Shown piece by piece: positions 23,181 through 36,600 of a stretch of DNA of 64,000 nt. Within the stretch, counting starts at the first letter, position 1. Each line of letters starts with the position of its first letter. Source of the stretch: Ochotona curzoniae (Eukaryota > Chordata > Mammalia > Lagomorpha > Ochotonidae); the NCBI RefSeq assembly GCF_017591425.1, contig NW_024465885.1, positions 33,922,501 through 33,986,500 of the forward strand, written 5' to 3'. The notes beneath the pieces were generated by a model. It was not told the origin of the DNA. It did not search any database and worked only from the letters and a program-made list of their open reading frames with translations. The translations under genes were made by a program, and so were the position numbers.

Positions 23181-25262
23181 CAAAATGAGCCACTATCATA
23201 TGATACAATATTTTAAAATAAATTCCTTGATTGAAATGAATACATCAATGCTTCCTCTGTCTGACTTTTAAAGAGAAATTGTAAGTAATTTGAACTAAAA
23301 AAAAATCCAATGTTATGTCCCACATGAGTGACATGTTCCAAATAAGGGAGATTTATTTGTGTGTGTGTATAGTGTATATATTTTTATATATAGAATTATA
23401 CTAGTTTAGGTGAGGAAATCTTCCCAATTGTAATTCTCCATTTTTTATTATGAGGATATGCCAGATATAATTATTTCTTTCTTTGATCATTATTATTACT
23501 ATCAATTGTCTCCAATCACAGAAGTATAATTGATATTTTTAACTGCACTGTAGTGTATAGATCTAAATTACAACTTTGAGTTATAATTATCAGCCTGTCA
23601 AGTGAATAATTGTTACAAAATTTAAAAGTTAACAAAATATTGAGGGATATAGTTTTCAAGTTAAACACCTACTGACCTTTTTTTTTCCAGTACTTAATAC
23701 TGAAAGTCATGTGTGTTCATCTAAGAGTCCGTGCACAGTCAATAGTTATCTTCCAAGTTACTTGTTTATTTTATTGCATGTTTCTCCATATGCTCCATCC
23801 ATCACCTAGTTACTGAGTCAAAACTTTCATCTAAAATGATTCTCCCTTGTTCTCTTTGATTCTTATAATTTTAGTATGTAGCTCTGAGTAACATCTTGTG
23901 CTAAAAAATATTTTCAAAGGCATGTTATATAAGACATCTCTGCCTAGGATATTTACTGTGAAAGCGTCTTTGTGCTTTTACTTTTGTTTTAGATTTTCAC
24001 TAGTTTTACTATATTTAATATGAAAACATAATCTATAGCCATGTATTATATAATTTAACCAAATCCATCTGACAAAGTGATTTCTTTGCAAGAAAGAAAT
24101 TTTTTTGTTCACACTTGATTTTTCCAAAATGACTTTCTCAGACCTCAGATACTTTGAAAGTTGGAAAGAAGCACACTGTGAGAATCAAATCTGGATTGTA
24201 GCCAATATTCTGACAAAGATGAATGTAACCTTGGCATTCAGGTTAATACAGAACCCTTACATTCTGTTATGAATATTGCATAGACTTAAAGAAATGTAGC
24301 CTCTTTGTAAGAAAAAAAAAACTTTATCAGATCAACGATCTTCTAGTATCTCATAAATTGTAAAGTATATTAGAAAAACTTTCCTGTTGCCTCTTTATCC
24401 ATATCATTGTATGCAACCATCTGGCAAATATTTTTCTTAATTGGTTTTTGAGATTTTTATGCACAGCAAGGAGCTTCTGTGGTTCTCCTGACGACAGTTG
24501 CAACATTAATATGGAATTTATTTTCTTCAATATTTACTACCACGTTTAACCATTCCTTAACTGCTTGTAAGTATTAACTTTCCTTCTTCTAGTGAAGCAT
24601 GTTTTTTAAAAATGATGTATGTGTGATAATTTCAACAAAAATTGCACACGTAACATTCATATGTATGTATGCATGCATGAACAGACATGTATGCATATGG
24701 ATATGTGTAACATTCAAATTTACTCATTTCTCATTCTCATAATTAGCCCTTAGTGATATCAATTTAATAAGCATTTACCTTCTCATAATACCAAAATAAA
24801 AAATTACATTCTATATGTGATTTCTGATTTTTTTTCCATAAATCATTGCTACTGAACTGTACTCAATATTCTGCATTGAGTATGTTTCAGCACTTTACAG
24901 TATAATTCTGTTAGCAAGTGGACATGACTTTCTGCTGGTTGAATCAAAGTATATTGTGGTATTCTTGATATCTGATTTATTAATGTTTCTGATATTAGTG
25001 CTTCTGATATGGTTTAATTTCTCTGAAACCTGCTTTTATGTGGATCGTTTCTGATTTAACTCTTTTTCAAGCTTAAGAATTTCAATATCTCATAATGTAT
25101 TAAAACCCTTCATTTTTTCATTTAAATAAAACAGAAATCCTGTCAGTGTTATACATGACCTATGTATATGTGGACAATGCATATTAATTTTGTAGGTTCC
25201 TTTGTTTTTAAGAAACTTAACACTTAGATTGTAGAGCACTTGTTTTGGTCTTTCAGTGATAT
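23181..25262. other. AT-rich unique DNA with small microsatellites
   Basis: Contains a TG/TA run near 23.36-23.39 kb and an ATGT/ATGC-rich run at about 24.66-24.71 kb. I see no exon-like frame. Confidence 0.5.
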
Positions 25263-25264
25263 TA

Positions 25265-25580
25265 AAAGAAAGCATCATAGTCTAGGTGTCTTAGAATACC
25301 AGGAACTCACCAATCATACTTCTAGAAGGTGGGAAGTCCAAGGTGACGGTAGATTTAATGCCTGGCAAGGGGTTGCGTACTAGTTCCTGCATAGTGCTTT
25401 ATGCCTTTCTGTTTGCCTTGGTGAAAGGGACAAAGCATTTCTTGTCTCCTTTGTAAAGTCACTACTCCCATTTTGATTCTCTGTCCATGTGACAAACTGC
25501 TCCTAAAAGTCCCATCTTTTTAAACATTTACCTTGGTGCATGTTTCAGCATCAAAATATTGAAGGGATAGAAGCAAGTAG
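25265..25580 (-). repeat. MaLR-type LTR relic (MLT1/MST-like)
   Basis: Antisense order of a mammalian apparent LTR retrotransposon LTR: TCTAGAAGGTGGGAAGTCCAAGGTGACGG, ATGCCTGGCAAGGGGTT, GGTGAAAGGGACAAAGCATTTCTTGTCTCCTTTGTAAAGTCACTACTCCCATTTTGATTC, AAAGTCCCATCTTTTTAAA and CATGTTTCAGCATCAAAATATTG. A solitary old LTR with no internal coding sequence. The subfamily cannot be assigned by eye. Confidence 0.65.
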
Positions 25581-25794
25581 ACAATGGTGGTGCTCTTCAG
25601 AATCTGTTTCATATCTCCCAAAATGCAAATATACCTTCTAGGACATCGTAGGTGACTAATACACATTGATCAAATGAATGTGTTCATTCTAGAAGTATGG
25701 CGATCATGAATTGCATTGTGCTTAAATTAGTAGTGAAATAAACTCTATATGATTTTTTCTTTTAATTTTGTGTACTAATACATTCTCTCTATAA

Positions 25795-26103
25795 TTTACA
25801 TTTATTGATTTAAATATTAGAGAAGGAGAGAGGGAAGGAAGATACGATTGAGGCAGGGAGGAAGAGACACAAGGAGAATTTACATCCTGTGTTTCACTCC
25901 CAAAATGCCTATAATAGCTAGAGCTGGCCAAGATGAATCCAGGAACATCACTTGGGTCTCTCATATGTGTGACAGAGACCCAATTTCTTGAACCATAATG
26001 TATTGCCACCAATGTTGCACATTGACTGGAAGCTGAATTGAAAATAGAACCAAGACTCAAATCCAAGGATTCTGGTGTGGGATGTGGCCATCTCAAGCAG
26101 AAG
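25795..26103 (-). mobile_element. Old CSINE
   Basis: Reverse C repeat: TTTACATTTATTGATTTAAATATTAGAGAAGGAGAGAGGG, TTTCACTCCCAAAATGCCTATAATAGCTAGAGCTGGCCAAG, TCACTTGGGTCTCTCATATGTGTGAC and ACCAAGACTCAAATCCAAGGATTCTGGTGTGGGATGTGGCCATC. The 124-codon minus frame (25722-26096) is SINE-derived. Confidence 0.82.
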
Positions 26104-26479
26104 AATTTTGAAACTTACATTAATTTCTGCACCAAAAAATATACACCAGGAAACTCATCCTTATAACTTCAAAGAGTAGATTTTTCAAAATATAAATTCA
26201 GAAAACTTTCTAGAATTCTCTGATAATACTTCACACAAAATTCAACTTCTTTGAATTATTTTCTACATGGGAAAACATGAAAGTGAGGAGCTGTGTGATT
26301 TTAGTGAATTCACCTAATTAGTTTAAGCTAATTATGCTCCATGATGGTACTGTGACTTGCAGAAATGTTTCTTGGATGTTAAAATGTCACATTGTGCTTC
26401 TGAGTGTGCACATTTAATTGAATCAAAAGCATTATTTGTAGTAATTTTTTTGATACAAGAAATGCTTTAAGGACTTATT

Positions 26480-26800
26480 CCTAACAGGCTAGTATCCTGC
26501 TGAGGGTTAAGCAGTTCCTGGCTCCCCAACATCTCATCAGTGCTTGTTTGTGTTTCAGTTGTTTCAATTCTGCCTCCTGCTAGTACACCTGGGAAAGCAA
26601 TGAGAGCTGGCACAAACACTTGGGGCACTGCCACCCACATGAGAGACATAGGTGGATCTCCTAGCTCCTAACCTCAGCCTGACCCAGCCTCTGTTATTGC
26701 AGTCATTTAGGAAGCAAACCAGTGGGTAACATCTCTCTCTGTTTCTCTCCCTTTCCCTCTGTAACTATGCTGTCCACGTAAATAAATCTTAAAAATAATG
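26480..26800 (+). mobile_element. Old CSINE
   Basis: Plus C repeat: TGAGGGTTAAGCAGTTCCTGGC, AACATCTCATCAGTGCTTG, CTGCTAGTACACCTGGGAAAGCAATGAGAGCTGGC, CCCACATGAGAGACATAGGTGGATCTCCTAGCTCC, CAGCCTGACCCAGCCTCTGTTATTGCAGTCATTTAGGAAGCAAACCAG and CTCTGTAACTATGCTGTCCACGTAAATAAATCTT. Confidence 0.85.
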
Positions 26801-27900
26801 TATTTCTGAAAAATTGTTGCCATTATTATTAGTTCATGTTAACGATGTGTGCTGTTACATGCTTGTGCAGCATAGCATTAAATGGTAAATACATGTTTTG
26901 TTAAGATTTGGAATCTGAAATATGTTAGCTTTCTAATTACTTTATAATTGCATTAGTAGGAGATAATTTAAATTTTTACTGCTTATTCAATAATATTATA
27001 AACAGAAGTCCATATGAGTCCACCAATATAATATTTCTTGATATTTATAACATCGAAAGTTAGCTTAGTTCTTTATTGATGAAAAATAAATCTTGGTGAA
27101 ATTGTGATAGAATATTTTTACATGGCTTAGGAGAAAAATAATATCCCTGTATTGGGAATTTTCGAGGGGAAAAGAATCTACAAGATCTTTATCAGGGTCT
27201 CAAGAAGGCCAGACAATTCTCAGCTTTATAATATTTTCTATAGATTATGAATGGAACACGCAAATTATTATTATTGTTATTAAATGTTAAAATTAAATAA
27301 GGCAACATTGCAGGACATCTTGAAGATCATATAGGCATGCTTGTACATCTGAAGTACATAATCTGGATGAAACACAAGATTTTTTCTTGAAACTCAATTT
27401 TTTTTTTAGTATTTGCAGAAAGCTTTACCAAACGTGGGCTTTAATTTAACTGGTGGAGCATTTATAATCGTTGATCTTGGCATTTATGAAGGAACAGTGT
27501 CATTTGTCTCAGTGTTGTATCTTGGTTTCTCTCCTATGATTAAGCTCCAGGGTGAGAGTTGAAAGAAGAAGCTACAGTTTTTGATGGGGAATAAAGCTGT
27601 TCTGTTGACTTTGTCATGCCAGGCGGAGAATTAAGATTCTGACTTGATAATACTTTGGTGCTATGAGCTAAGTTGTCATGTGGGAATTATCTAAAGAAAT
27701 CAAATAAAAACCTGATTGTTAGAATTCAGATGGGTTTCACCAAGAACTTAGAACTCTAAGAGTGCACAAAGGTATAATTTGTGTAGATTTATCCATTTAC
27801 CCATCCAAGGCACCCATTCAAGAATAGTGTGAGTATTAAGATTGTACATCAAGAATATGTGAAGAAAGGGTAGTAAGCTGTTAAAAACTAATAAATTCTT
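26801..27900. other. AT-rich unique DNA, no gene seen
   Basis: No recognised repeat or coding frame. Confidence 0.5.
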
Positions 27901-27904
27901 ACCA

Positions 27905-28025
27905 AATAGCAAAAAAGGTAAGTTGTATGTGGAAAATGGGGAGGGAGAAACGGAAGGGCAAGGAGGGGATCATTATACCACAAAACTGTACATTGAAAAG
28001 GAACAAAAATAATTTAACAGAAAAC
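27905..28025 (+). mobile_element. L1 3'-terminal fragment
   Basis: The end of an L1 3' UTR: GGGGAGGGAGAAACGGAAGGGCAAGGAGGGGATCATTATACCACAAAACTGTACATTGAAAAGG followed by an A-rich tail. The purine run plus ATCATTAT..AAACTGTA is the usual closing block of this L1 family. Confidence 0.6.
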
Positions 28026-29340
28026 AAGATGTATCCATTCTGCAGTCTAAAGTTTGTATATGCCTTGTCAAGAGTAATTCAATGAAAGCTATATGTTAAT
28101 TGTTACGTTTAATGTTTTCTTAGAAAAGATATGGGTATCATTTTTTTCCATGTTAAAGCAAAGCTATGCCTATGAATTATAAAATAACTTTACTTAAAGC
28201 ATTATTAAATTTTCATAACTGTGAAATTCAGTAGTCAAATTAATGCAAATGGTGAGTGAAATCATAAGTTCTTTTGAGGTTAATTGCAATTAGTTGCCAT
28301 AACTAACTTTCCAAGCTATATTAAAAATACATCAGTCTATAAACACTTTCAGAGTATACATTGGAGTAGAAGAAGCACTGAACATTGGAATATAACAGAT
28401 AACCAAGATATATGGGCCTTGCACCAATTGGCAGTGAATGAAATCAAATATATAAAGAGAACATTCTTAATTGTCAGTTCAATCCATTTAAATTTCTTCA
28501 AACTAATAGAACACAAGCTGGTATAGGGATTAGGTAGGCTGAAATTCACATCCCTGCTGCAATAGTAATACCAATTATGAAACTTTCTAATACTAACAGC
28601 CTCAATAGGCAGATATCTACTATCATAGCTGCATTCCTAGTCTATTCATTAAAAAGCTACAGTCACTTTAAATAAAACCCTTAGCATCTTTATTTCACTT
28701 TCTGCGTGGCAAAAAAATATATGTGATTGCAACTTTCAGTTTTTACTTAATTGATGTATTTTAATAGATCAAGTTCCATTTAAGAATAATGTGGTGTCTT
28801 CAAAATAACTACTGTCTTTGTGGGAATTATGATAAAAGGCTTTGGGAAAAAAAAAGCGTATGTGACATTTTCTTCCACTATCCACATCACTTATAGGCAA
28901 AAAGAACTACAGAAAGATAAGTGCTCAACTCTTAAAATTCTCCATATTTTTTTCATTGTATCATTTCATCTCATACTCAGTATTTTCCAGATCAATCCAT
29001 AAAAAAGATGTGCTTAGAATTTAAACATGCAAGCTGTTTCTGTTTAATTTTTAGTAAGGTAAACCTGGCTGAAGTATATAGATTTACCCCTTTTGTACAA
29101 AGATTAAAGAGGTTCATTTTCTAAAACCCGGAGTGGCACTTTGTTGGAACTTGTTGTAACTATAATTCTGACTCGATAATGCATGCTGAGTTTGGATTTT
29201 CATGTGACTTGCTTATTGACAATCTTGATACCTCTGCTCCCTGTACTTGATTAGTAGTTGATGTTTGAAATATGAAATATTATGTGCTCTAGCATAGGTT
29301 CAGGACTGGATTTCCATTTCTGGAGTTAAAATTTTTAGCT
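28026..29340. other. AT-rich unique DNA, one possible MIR piece
   Basis: Apart from the doubtful MIR at 28.5 kb nothing is recognised. Frames at 28284-28526, 28349-28549 (minus) and 28820-29002 overlap on opposite strands or are short and lack known motifs. Confidence 0.45.
28512..28620 (+). repeat. Possible MIR fragment
   Basis: GGTATAGGGATTAGGTAGGCTGAAATTCACATCCCTGCTGCAATAGTAATACC..ATGAAACTTTCTAATACTAACAGCCTCAATAGG follows the MIR order weakly. Confidence 0.38.
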
Positions 29341-29344
29341 TGAG

Positions 29345-29798
29345 TTTTTTTTTTTTTTAATAATGATTTTCCATGAAATGTTTTTGTGGGTATAGGAATT
29401 ACCTCTTTCCTCCCTCCCCAATCTCTCTTCCTCACTAGTTTCCCCCATATTATTAAACTAGTCCTTCAACCACAGTCATTCTGCTATTTATTTGTATGAT
29501 GGCATTGTATGCGTATGAAATAGTAAAAATCAAATAGCCTATTGTCATAGTATATTTAACAGTTTCATTTGGAGTCCTCCTCTTCTTTAGGATTAGAATG
29601 CATACAGCAGCACATCTTCACTTCCCAATATGCTAATCTGCATTATACAGTTCATCTGTGAAAATGCATGTATTTATGTGTTTACCTACATTCCTATTTG
29701 TTTTGTATTTTTGCATGAATGTTGCCTTGCATCGAAGACAGCATATGACATTTATCCTTTAGGGATTAGCTCAAGTTCAAAACATGATTATACTTCTG
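29345..29798 (-). mobile_element. L1 3' UTR and end of ORF2, reverse orientation
   Basis: Starts with a T run (antisense poly-A), then CCATGAAATGTTTTTGTGGGTATAGGAATTACCTC, CCTCCCTCCCCAATCTCTC, ATTATTAAACTAGTCCTTCAACCACAG, GGAGTCCTCCTCTTCTTTAGGATTAGAATGC..CAGCACATCTTCACTTC and GCATATGACATTTATCCTTTAGGGATTAGCTCA. Blocks in the middle align in order with 60.7-60.95 kb, and the last block with 61.71-61.76 kb, so all are copies of related L1 3' ends. Confidence 0.72.
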
Positions 29799-31130
29799 TT
29801 TATGGGGAAGGGAATAAAAACCTGACACTAATCAGATGAGGCAGGGAGAAAAAACAAGAAGTCTTTTACCTAATTATTAAGGCTTATGAAGGTGAATCCA
29901 TCCACAACGGAGTGAGGCATTGCAGAGGCTGTCTGTTTCTTAATTCTGCTTTTAGCTTAGCATGCTGTCAGAATTGTTCTGCTTCTTTACTCTGTGTAGA
30001 ACAGTGAAAACAAGGTGTGTATTCTAGCTGTGGGATGAAGTAGAAGTGGGCTGAGGAGTATCTCTCCAACAGAGCACAACAGAGAAGGAAAGAGAGGGGT
30101 ATTTGCTGCATAATTGCCCCTCCACTAAACCCTTAAAGGGAGTTCAAGATCCCGAGGAATGTTCACAGGACAGTGTTCCGGGAGAAATTTTCAGCAATAT
30201 CCAAGGAATTTCATGAGGCTGGAAGGGATTCTAATTTTAAGTTGTGAAGCTAAGATTTGTCAGAGTAATGTATTTGAGATGAATGCATACAAATAAAAAG
30301 CTGCTCCTCTGACATAAAATATTAGAGATGATGCCATAACTTGAATTAGACTGCAATCCATTATATTTTCAATCAAATGAAAATTGCATGGATACATTTT
30401 ATTAGCATGTGAGAAAATTTGTTAGGAACCATATCGGTGGTTGGATACTTTCCTTTTGGTTCTCACTAAACAAATTGAGCAATAGAATAGACACATATGA
30501 AAGTGAAACTTCAGTGTTCATGTGCCAAATGAGTTGATTCTAAGTCAACTCTTTGGGAAGTTTTACTCATTTAAGTTCTACAAACTGAGCAATTAATTTC
30601 AGCTTTTCAGAATGGACATGCTAAAGAGCAGTAGAAACACTCTATGATTGATTCCCTGTTAGAATCCTTCATGACCTACAACTAATTAGAAACCTCAGTA
30701 AGAATAAAAGAGCCCTAGAAGCCTTTCCTCCTGCTCAGGTATTTAAAGACTACCATGATGGTGAGTTGTGATTCATGAGAACGAGCTTGTGTCTATTAAC
30801 AGTCAGTCTCTTTGTTGCCAGAAAACACAATGAAATATTCTGTATTACTGGCTAACTGAAGACAAATTGTGTGACAGGCCAGCTGGATAGTTGTCCAGAA
30901 ATATAATCACTAAAAAATGTCAGAATTTTGTTGAGAGGAAATGAGATGGAACACATATTTACTAGAGTTCTTTGTTTTCAGTACACTTCTGAAATAGTAT
31001 TAATTTATGTTCCACACATTCAGTTACACTCTTCACCACTCAATGTGTTTATAAAGATTACTGTTACTGTTGTTGTTGCCTTTAGTCTCGGGAAATAGAA
31101 CAATATGTGAAAATTTACTGATAGGACAAA
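29799..31130. other. Unique DNA, no gene seen
   Basis: No repeat recognised over about 1.3 kb. Slightly less AT-rich around 29.9-30.2 kb. Confidence 0.45.
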
Positions 31131-31131
31131 C

Positions 31132-31295
31132 ATGTATCACAGTAGTTAAGGAGCTTTTTTCAGGCACCCACAAACCTTATCAGGTTGCTTGAGTCTGAAT
31201 CCTGCCTCTGCTGTCAGTTCCAGCTGCCTTATAATGTGTCAACAGTGAGGTATAAAATGATGACTCAAATACCTTTATAGATGCAGAAAGTGGAC
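31132..31295 (+). repeat. Old CSINE fragment
   Basis: ACAGTAGTTAAGGAGC..CTTGAGTCTGAATCCTGCCTCTGCTGTCAGTTCCAGCTGCCTTATAATGTGTCAACAGTGAGGTATAAAATGATGACTCAAATACC preserves the head, B-box and mid region of an older C repeat. The tail is lost. Confidence 0.68.
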
Positions 31296-33240
31296 CTCCT
31301 AGTGCTGTATGTGGGTGTTCTGTGTTTTCTACTTATTGTGATTTAGCTTTCCAGTTTTTGAGAATTACATTTTTTTCTAGGTAAGTCATTTTATAGTCTT
31401 CTGTAAAAAAATATATTTCTGAATTCCAGCTATAATGTTCTTATTTTACTGGGTGAAGCACTTATTAAATTATACAAAGCTTAGTGAAAAAATAATTTTT
31501 GTAGTGTCATGTATTCATATGAATACCCAGATCAATTGGCTATTTTACTACCATGTTGTGATTGAATTTTTTCTCACCAAACCAAATAAATATCAATCAC
31601 TCCTTAGAAGCTCCCAGGAAGTATTTCTTAAGTAAAACAAAAGATATTCTATGAGTAAGGGAATTATAATGAAAGAAAAATACTTGTAATTAAATTTTAA
31701 ACTCTGAAATATGCAAGGCTATGTACATTAAAGGAGATCAGCAAAACTATCAATGTCTCAGACATATATAAGTAACTTATAAGGAAAAATAAAAGTAAAA
31801 TTTGAATGATGTCAGAGAGACTTAAATGAATGCATTTATTTACATTTAATTTCATTTTGAAGTATCATTAAAATAAACTGTTTAAGAAAAGAATGATGTA
31901 ATCCTAAAAATAAGCTGACTTCAGAAATCTTCAACGTGTGCATGTGGATATGAAACATATAAGGTGCTAAAATATTTTACTGATCATTATTATCATGATG
32001 ATCAAACTTGACAAAAAAGTTATGATGTGTTGTATACCTATACAGAGTTTACCACGGCATTCCATAAATCTAGCAAAGTGCACCTAAGATTCTCTCTGTG
32101 TTCCTTTGTTGATGATTATGTTAACAGGGATGCATGCTGTATCACAAATTCACATTATAAAACAAGTTAGGCAGTGCTGCATGACCCACACAGTATACTT
32201 TTGCTACCGTAGCAATGCTATTGATAGGTGCTTGAGGAAATCATGTGAGGACTATTATTAACAAAGGTTAATAATGCAAGGTGGCATTTGTTAAATAGTT
32301 ATAATGCATAAATGAAATAACATATATATTATTCACTTTCATTAATGAGTTGTCAGGTATGGTATATTTGCATACTTTGGCTTGTGACATATTTGTCTTT
32401 CTGTAAATAAAAATTGAACAACATATTTCATCAATTTCTTCTGCTTTCCAATGAAATAGAAAGAAATAAAAGAATATATAAGGAATAGAGATAAAATTTC
32501 TTGCTGGTTGAAGTGGAACACCAATAAAGAAACAATTATTTTATTTGCTAAAGCAAACATTGTTGCCAAATTTCCAGATCTTTGGGCTAATGTGGGTTTT
32601 GTAGATGTGCTAACAAGTAATGAATTTGCCAGGTTTGCCAGACTGTTTCATGCACCATGAAAACTATTCAAAGCTCATTAGCACAGACACTTTAAAGTAT
32701 CAGCCAGCATGAGTCTGTGACATCTGAGAATGGAAAAAAAATTGGGGAAGAAAACAGGTAAAAAATATATAAACCGAATAAATGGAGTATGTGGGGAAAA
32801 GAATTAAAGATTAGAGCAGATGTCAGATACTGCTGGGCTTTGAGGGGTCATAATTAATCACATTTTTCTTCCCCTGTGGGTTACAAGCCAACTGAGAAAT
32901 AGACATGAAGTTGGACAGATGGAGACAGAAACTTTTGCTTTATTACTGTGAAAAACTGGTTTGAAGGACATGACCTAGAAATGCAGCCACAATCTGCCTC
33001 TTAACACTTTCTGAGATGAATTTGTCCATCCAAAAACTATAGTCCTACCACAGTATATTTTCTGTAGGATTACAGAAAACAATTGAATGCACTGTTCTTT
33101 CCATCAATGACTAGACTTCGTATGCTGTGTTCATTCTATCTTTTCAAATATATCACACCATATCTTTGTATTTATATTAAAGTCAGGCAAGTTGATCAAG
33201 ACTTCTTTTCAGTACATTGCCAAAGTGAAATAGGTAGAAA
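31296..33240. other. AT-rich unique DNA, no gene seen
   Basis: No recognised repeat. Frames at 31435-31635 and 32342-32569 (minus) are AT-driven. The stretch 32570-33010 is repeat-free and somewhat less AT-rich. Confidence 0.45.
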
Positions 33241-33651
33241 TTGTTTTCCATCCTAATTGTGATGTATGCTTGGATAAAGAATGAAAATTTCAAGTTCTGC
33301 AGTTCAAATCTGCCTGATCCACATGAAAGAAAATCAAATCTGATAGTATTTAGCAGGCATCTACTGGTGAGATTCAGTAACTTGGAATTTTTGAGTAAAG
33401 TGTATCACTTGTGCACAGGCAAGAGATACATGTTGGCAAGCTCAGACTCCTCAAAGAAAGAAAACTGTTGCTTTAAACAGAGGAAGATGATCTGTGTGCA
33501 GCATGTGGGTGCCCTGGATATGAGTAATGTAGAGGAAATGCTGAGCATGCCCAACCTGTTCCTCCAGGTAGAAAATCCAGCTTCCACACCGCCAGCAGAT
33601 GTAAATGTACGTGGGCAGAAATACAAGAATAATGGAGAGTGTATCTGATAC
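33241..33651 (+). other. Unrecognised 135-codon open frame (not called as a gene)
   Basis: The longest frame in this window that does not lie in a repeat I recognise. The predicted peptide has a hydrophobic start (MFSILIVMYAWIK), a Lys/Ser/Cys-rich middle and ends NVRGQKYKNNGECI. I know no matching family. All three minus-strand frames are also open over about 33450-33650, so openness alone is weak evidence. No splice-site pattern, poly-A signal or CpG-rich promoter distinguishes it. It could be a chance frame, a decayed processed pseudogene or part of an unrecognised repeat. Confidence 0.15.
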
Positions 33652-36600
33652 CAATTGACATTCATCATAACGTGTAGTGATACTAGCATTGGAAGTAAAT
33701 TATCCTGAAGGTAAACTAGGTATGATTGTCTATCTTTGTAAACTCCATGGCACAGAATCTGAAAGCAAGAAAAATGGAAAACATTTCATGTAGCTTTAGA
33801 ATGCAAGCATACAAATTTCCATGTTGAGTAGATGCTACATGTATCTAATCATTATTTGAGCATACATTTTTCTTTCGGTATTTATATATCCATGACTGTC
33901 ACAAAGGTTAACCTATGTAAAGCACTGTATAAATGAAAGGTAATATAAAATATAGTTCTCGCATATGGAAGTGAGATTTCTAACAAGATCCTGAAAGATT
34001 GCCATCCTATTCAAACACGAGTTTGTGTACTAAGCTGGGAAAGGACAAGGAAGATAGAATTGTGTTTACTCATTGCTTAACCTTAAAATAGATTAATTAT
34101 CCTGGTGGGTTGTTAACTTGACCTGTGCAAGCAAAAGAAGGGGCATGTGTGCCAGTAAGAGGTTTGTCAGGAAAGAAAGAAGTAGCAGAAAAGAATGGGA
34201 GAGAGATATGAAGTATGAGAATGAATTCACCACAATTCCTGGTACTTAATATGGAGGAAGTGGGCAGGCAGTCAAGGAAGGAAAGTGGCAATAACTTGAG
34301 GTGGAGGTGTGGGAGGAAGATGGAAGACTCAGTCCTTCCATGATATGGAACTGCGTGCTGAAAACAATCGTAGGCACTCTAGAAACGAGTATATCTCTAC
34401 TAGCACCTTACATTTGGTCTTTTATAGAGGAGCAGTTGATCTTGTTGCCTATAAATCTGTTCTACAGAAACCAGATAATTGGTGTTCATTAAACTACTAA
34501 AATATATCTAAAAGGCATAATTTCTCATATTGGAGCTTTACAATTAATTATAACTGAAGAATATCCCCTTTGATTTCTACTTAATTACTATTTAGACTCT
34601 GACTTTGGATTTGCAGTTAGGAAGGATAAAGAATGGTTCTGTAGGAATAAACTGAGTGATGGACTAATCTTAATCTGAAGGGTAGCTGGTTCAACTCTAA
34701 TGCTTCATTTACTGAATCACATAACAAATTTTTACAGGAGAAGCGGTTGTCATGTAATACAGTTGACCATTTTTTCAGAGTCTGTATCAAAAGACTACTG
34801 AAGTTAAAAAATATTGAACTTCTGTCAACTTTTTTGAGTATCTATCTATACATGAAGTCCAAACTTTTGTATAAACTAATGTTCTAATCGCATTCCTATC
34901 AATATTTGCAGTTCCTTCAGATATGCATTTTTGGAATTGTTCTTCCTCTACATTTCGTTATAAATTGTAAAAATTCCTCTATAAGTTGGAAGCTCTACAG
35001 TTATGACTTTCACAATGAGGAAACACAAATATTGGAGAAATTATGCAGTACCACCTGTATTAGCATTGATCATGATTATTTCAAAACTGTTTCTATGATG
35101 TTACAAAAAAAGAAAAAAGGGGGGGGGGAGCAAACCGGAGTCTGACTGTATTGTGAATTGTTTCTAAAAGAGAGCTCTTAATAATTAGTGGTTAGCTTTT
35201 CTGAATAAGTACTGAAACAAAAGAATTTCTTCTGTATTATAGTTTTTTTGTTGAGAATTCTTCAAAATTCAGTACAGATGGTAAAAATAAAATGCATGGT
35301 CTACTGTTGTGACTGAGTTCAGAGATCAACACTTGCCTTTGAGAGTCAGCCTTCAGTTTTCACACATAGTTATTATCCCAAGAGCTATACTTAGATAGTG
35401 TAGAAAGAAAAAGCAACTAACCAGTAGTTCTAAGAGATGGGAAACAGATTCACCTGGTGTGATCTAGTTTTTCATCTCCATTACTTATCCCTCTTCCAGG
35501 GAATTCACATCACTTTGCCGGACTCTTGAACTGAAAAGTTCATAGTTAGCAGTCACTGTGGGGACTTTTCAAAACCAGAAATTCAGCCTCTTTCCATATC
35601 AAGTAAAGCAGAATTTGTGTTACTATACCCCAAAATGGGAAAGGTAGCACTTTGCAGTAGATAATATGTACTTGCTTCTGCAATAGACTTTTCACACTGT
35701 AATGTATGTATTACATAATATTAAATGAAAAAGCAATTTTGAATATTGAATACAATATTATCCTATAACAGTACAGTAAGTGTACTGCATGCAGAAAATT
35801 GAAAGGAGGGTGATTTTAACTTTTTGCTTGTCTTTAAGAATAGTTTCTAGTTTCTCCACAAGGAAGCTCAATTGTTTTTCTAAATGTTTAAAAGAAAGCT
35901 GAAGGCTATACTAGGAACATTTTATGCTGTAATTTTCAAGCTCTTTGGTTGGATCCTTAGTCTGTTAGCTAGAAATTCAGGTACATTTCTCTGAAATTAT
36001 TTTGTTTTTTTATGGTAACCATTAATCACATGTGAATATTAAGCAATAGGTAAAAGTGTAAATTTAATTGAGATGTTCTATAAATGCACCTGTTTTTGAA
36101 GATGTGGTATGAAAAACAAATGCACAAATGTTTGATTAGTAATTTTTATATTAATTACATACTAATGATAAATAATTTGGAATATATTGATTTAAATAGA
36201 ATATGCTGCTAAATGCATTCTGCTTTATTGTGTTTTATTGATGTTACTTCCTTTTCAACATTGTCTGATATTTCTCCTTGGTGCTGATTCACAAAAATCG
36301 ATGCAAATATTTTTCCATTCTGTTAGTTTATGGAAGATATCTCTGCTTCTATTCCACTGCACCATTCAATGTATACTAAAGATACAGATGCTAAAATGAA
36401 CCCTTATTGAATAAAAATTTGATTAAATAAAATAACCTATCACAAACAACTCCAGTCTTTAATCTACAGAACTTCCTTCCTTCCTATTACAGAAGTAATA
36501 CATGAATATGAAAAACAAATGTCATCATCCGTTCCCTCCTTGGCAATTATCAGTTCCTTTGTATATTCCATATTTGACTACAATATATAGCAACGTCACA

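Noticed and set aside
25265..25580. Endogenous retrovirus with coding capacity
   Set aside because: Only a solitary MaLR-type LTR relic is visible; no internal gag, pol or env-like sequence flanks it.
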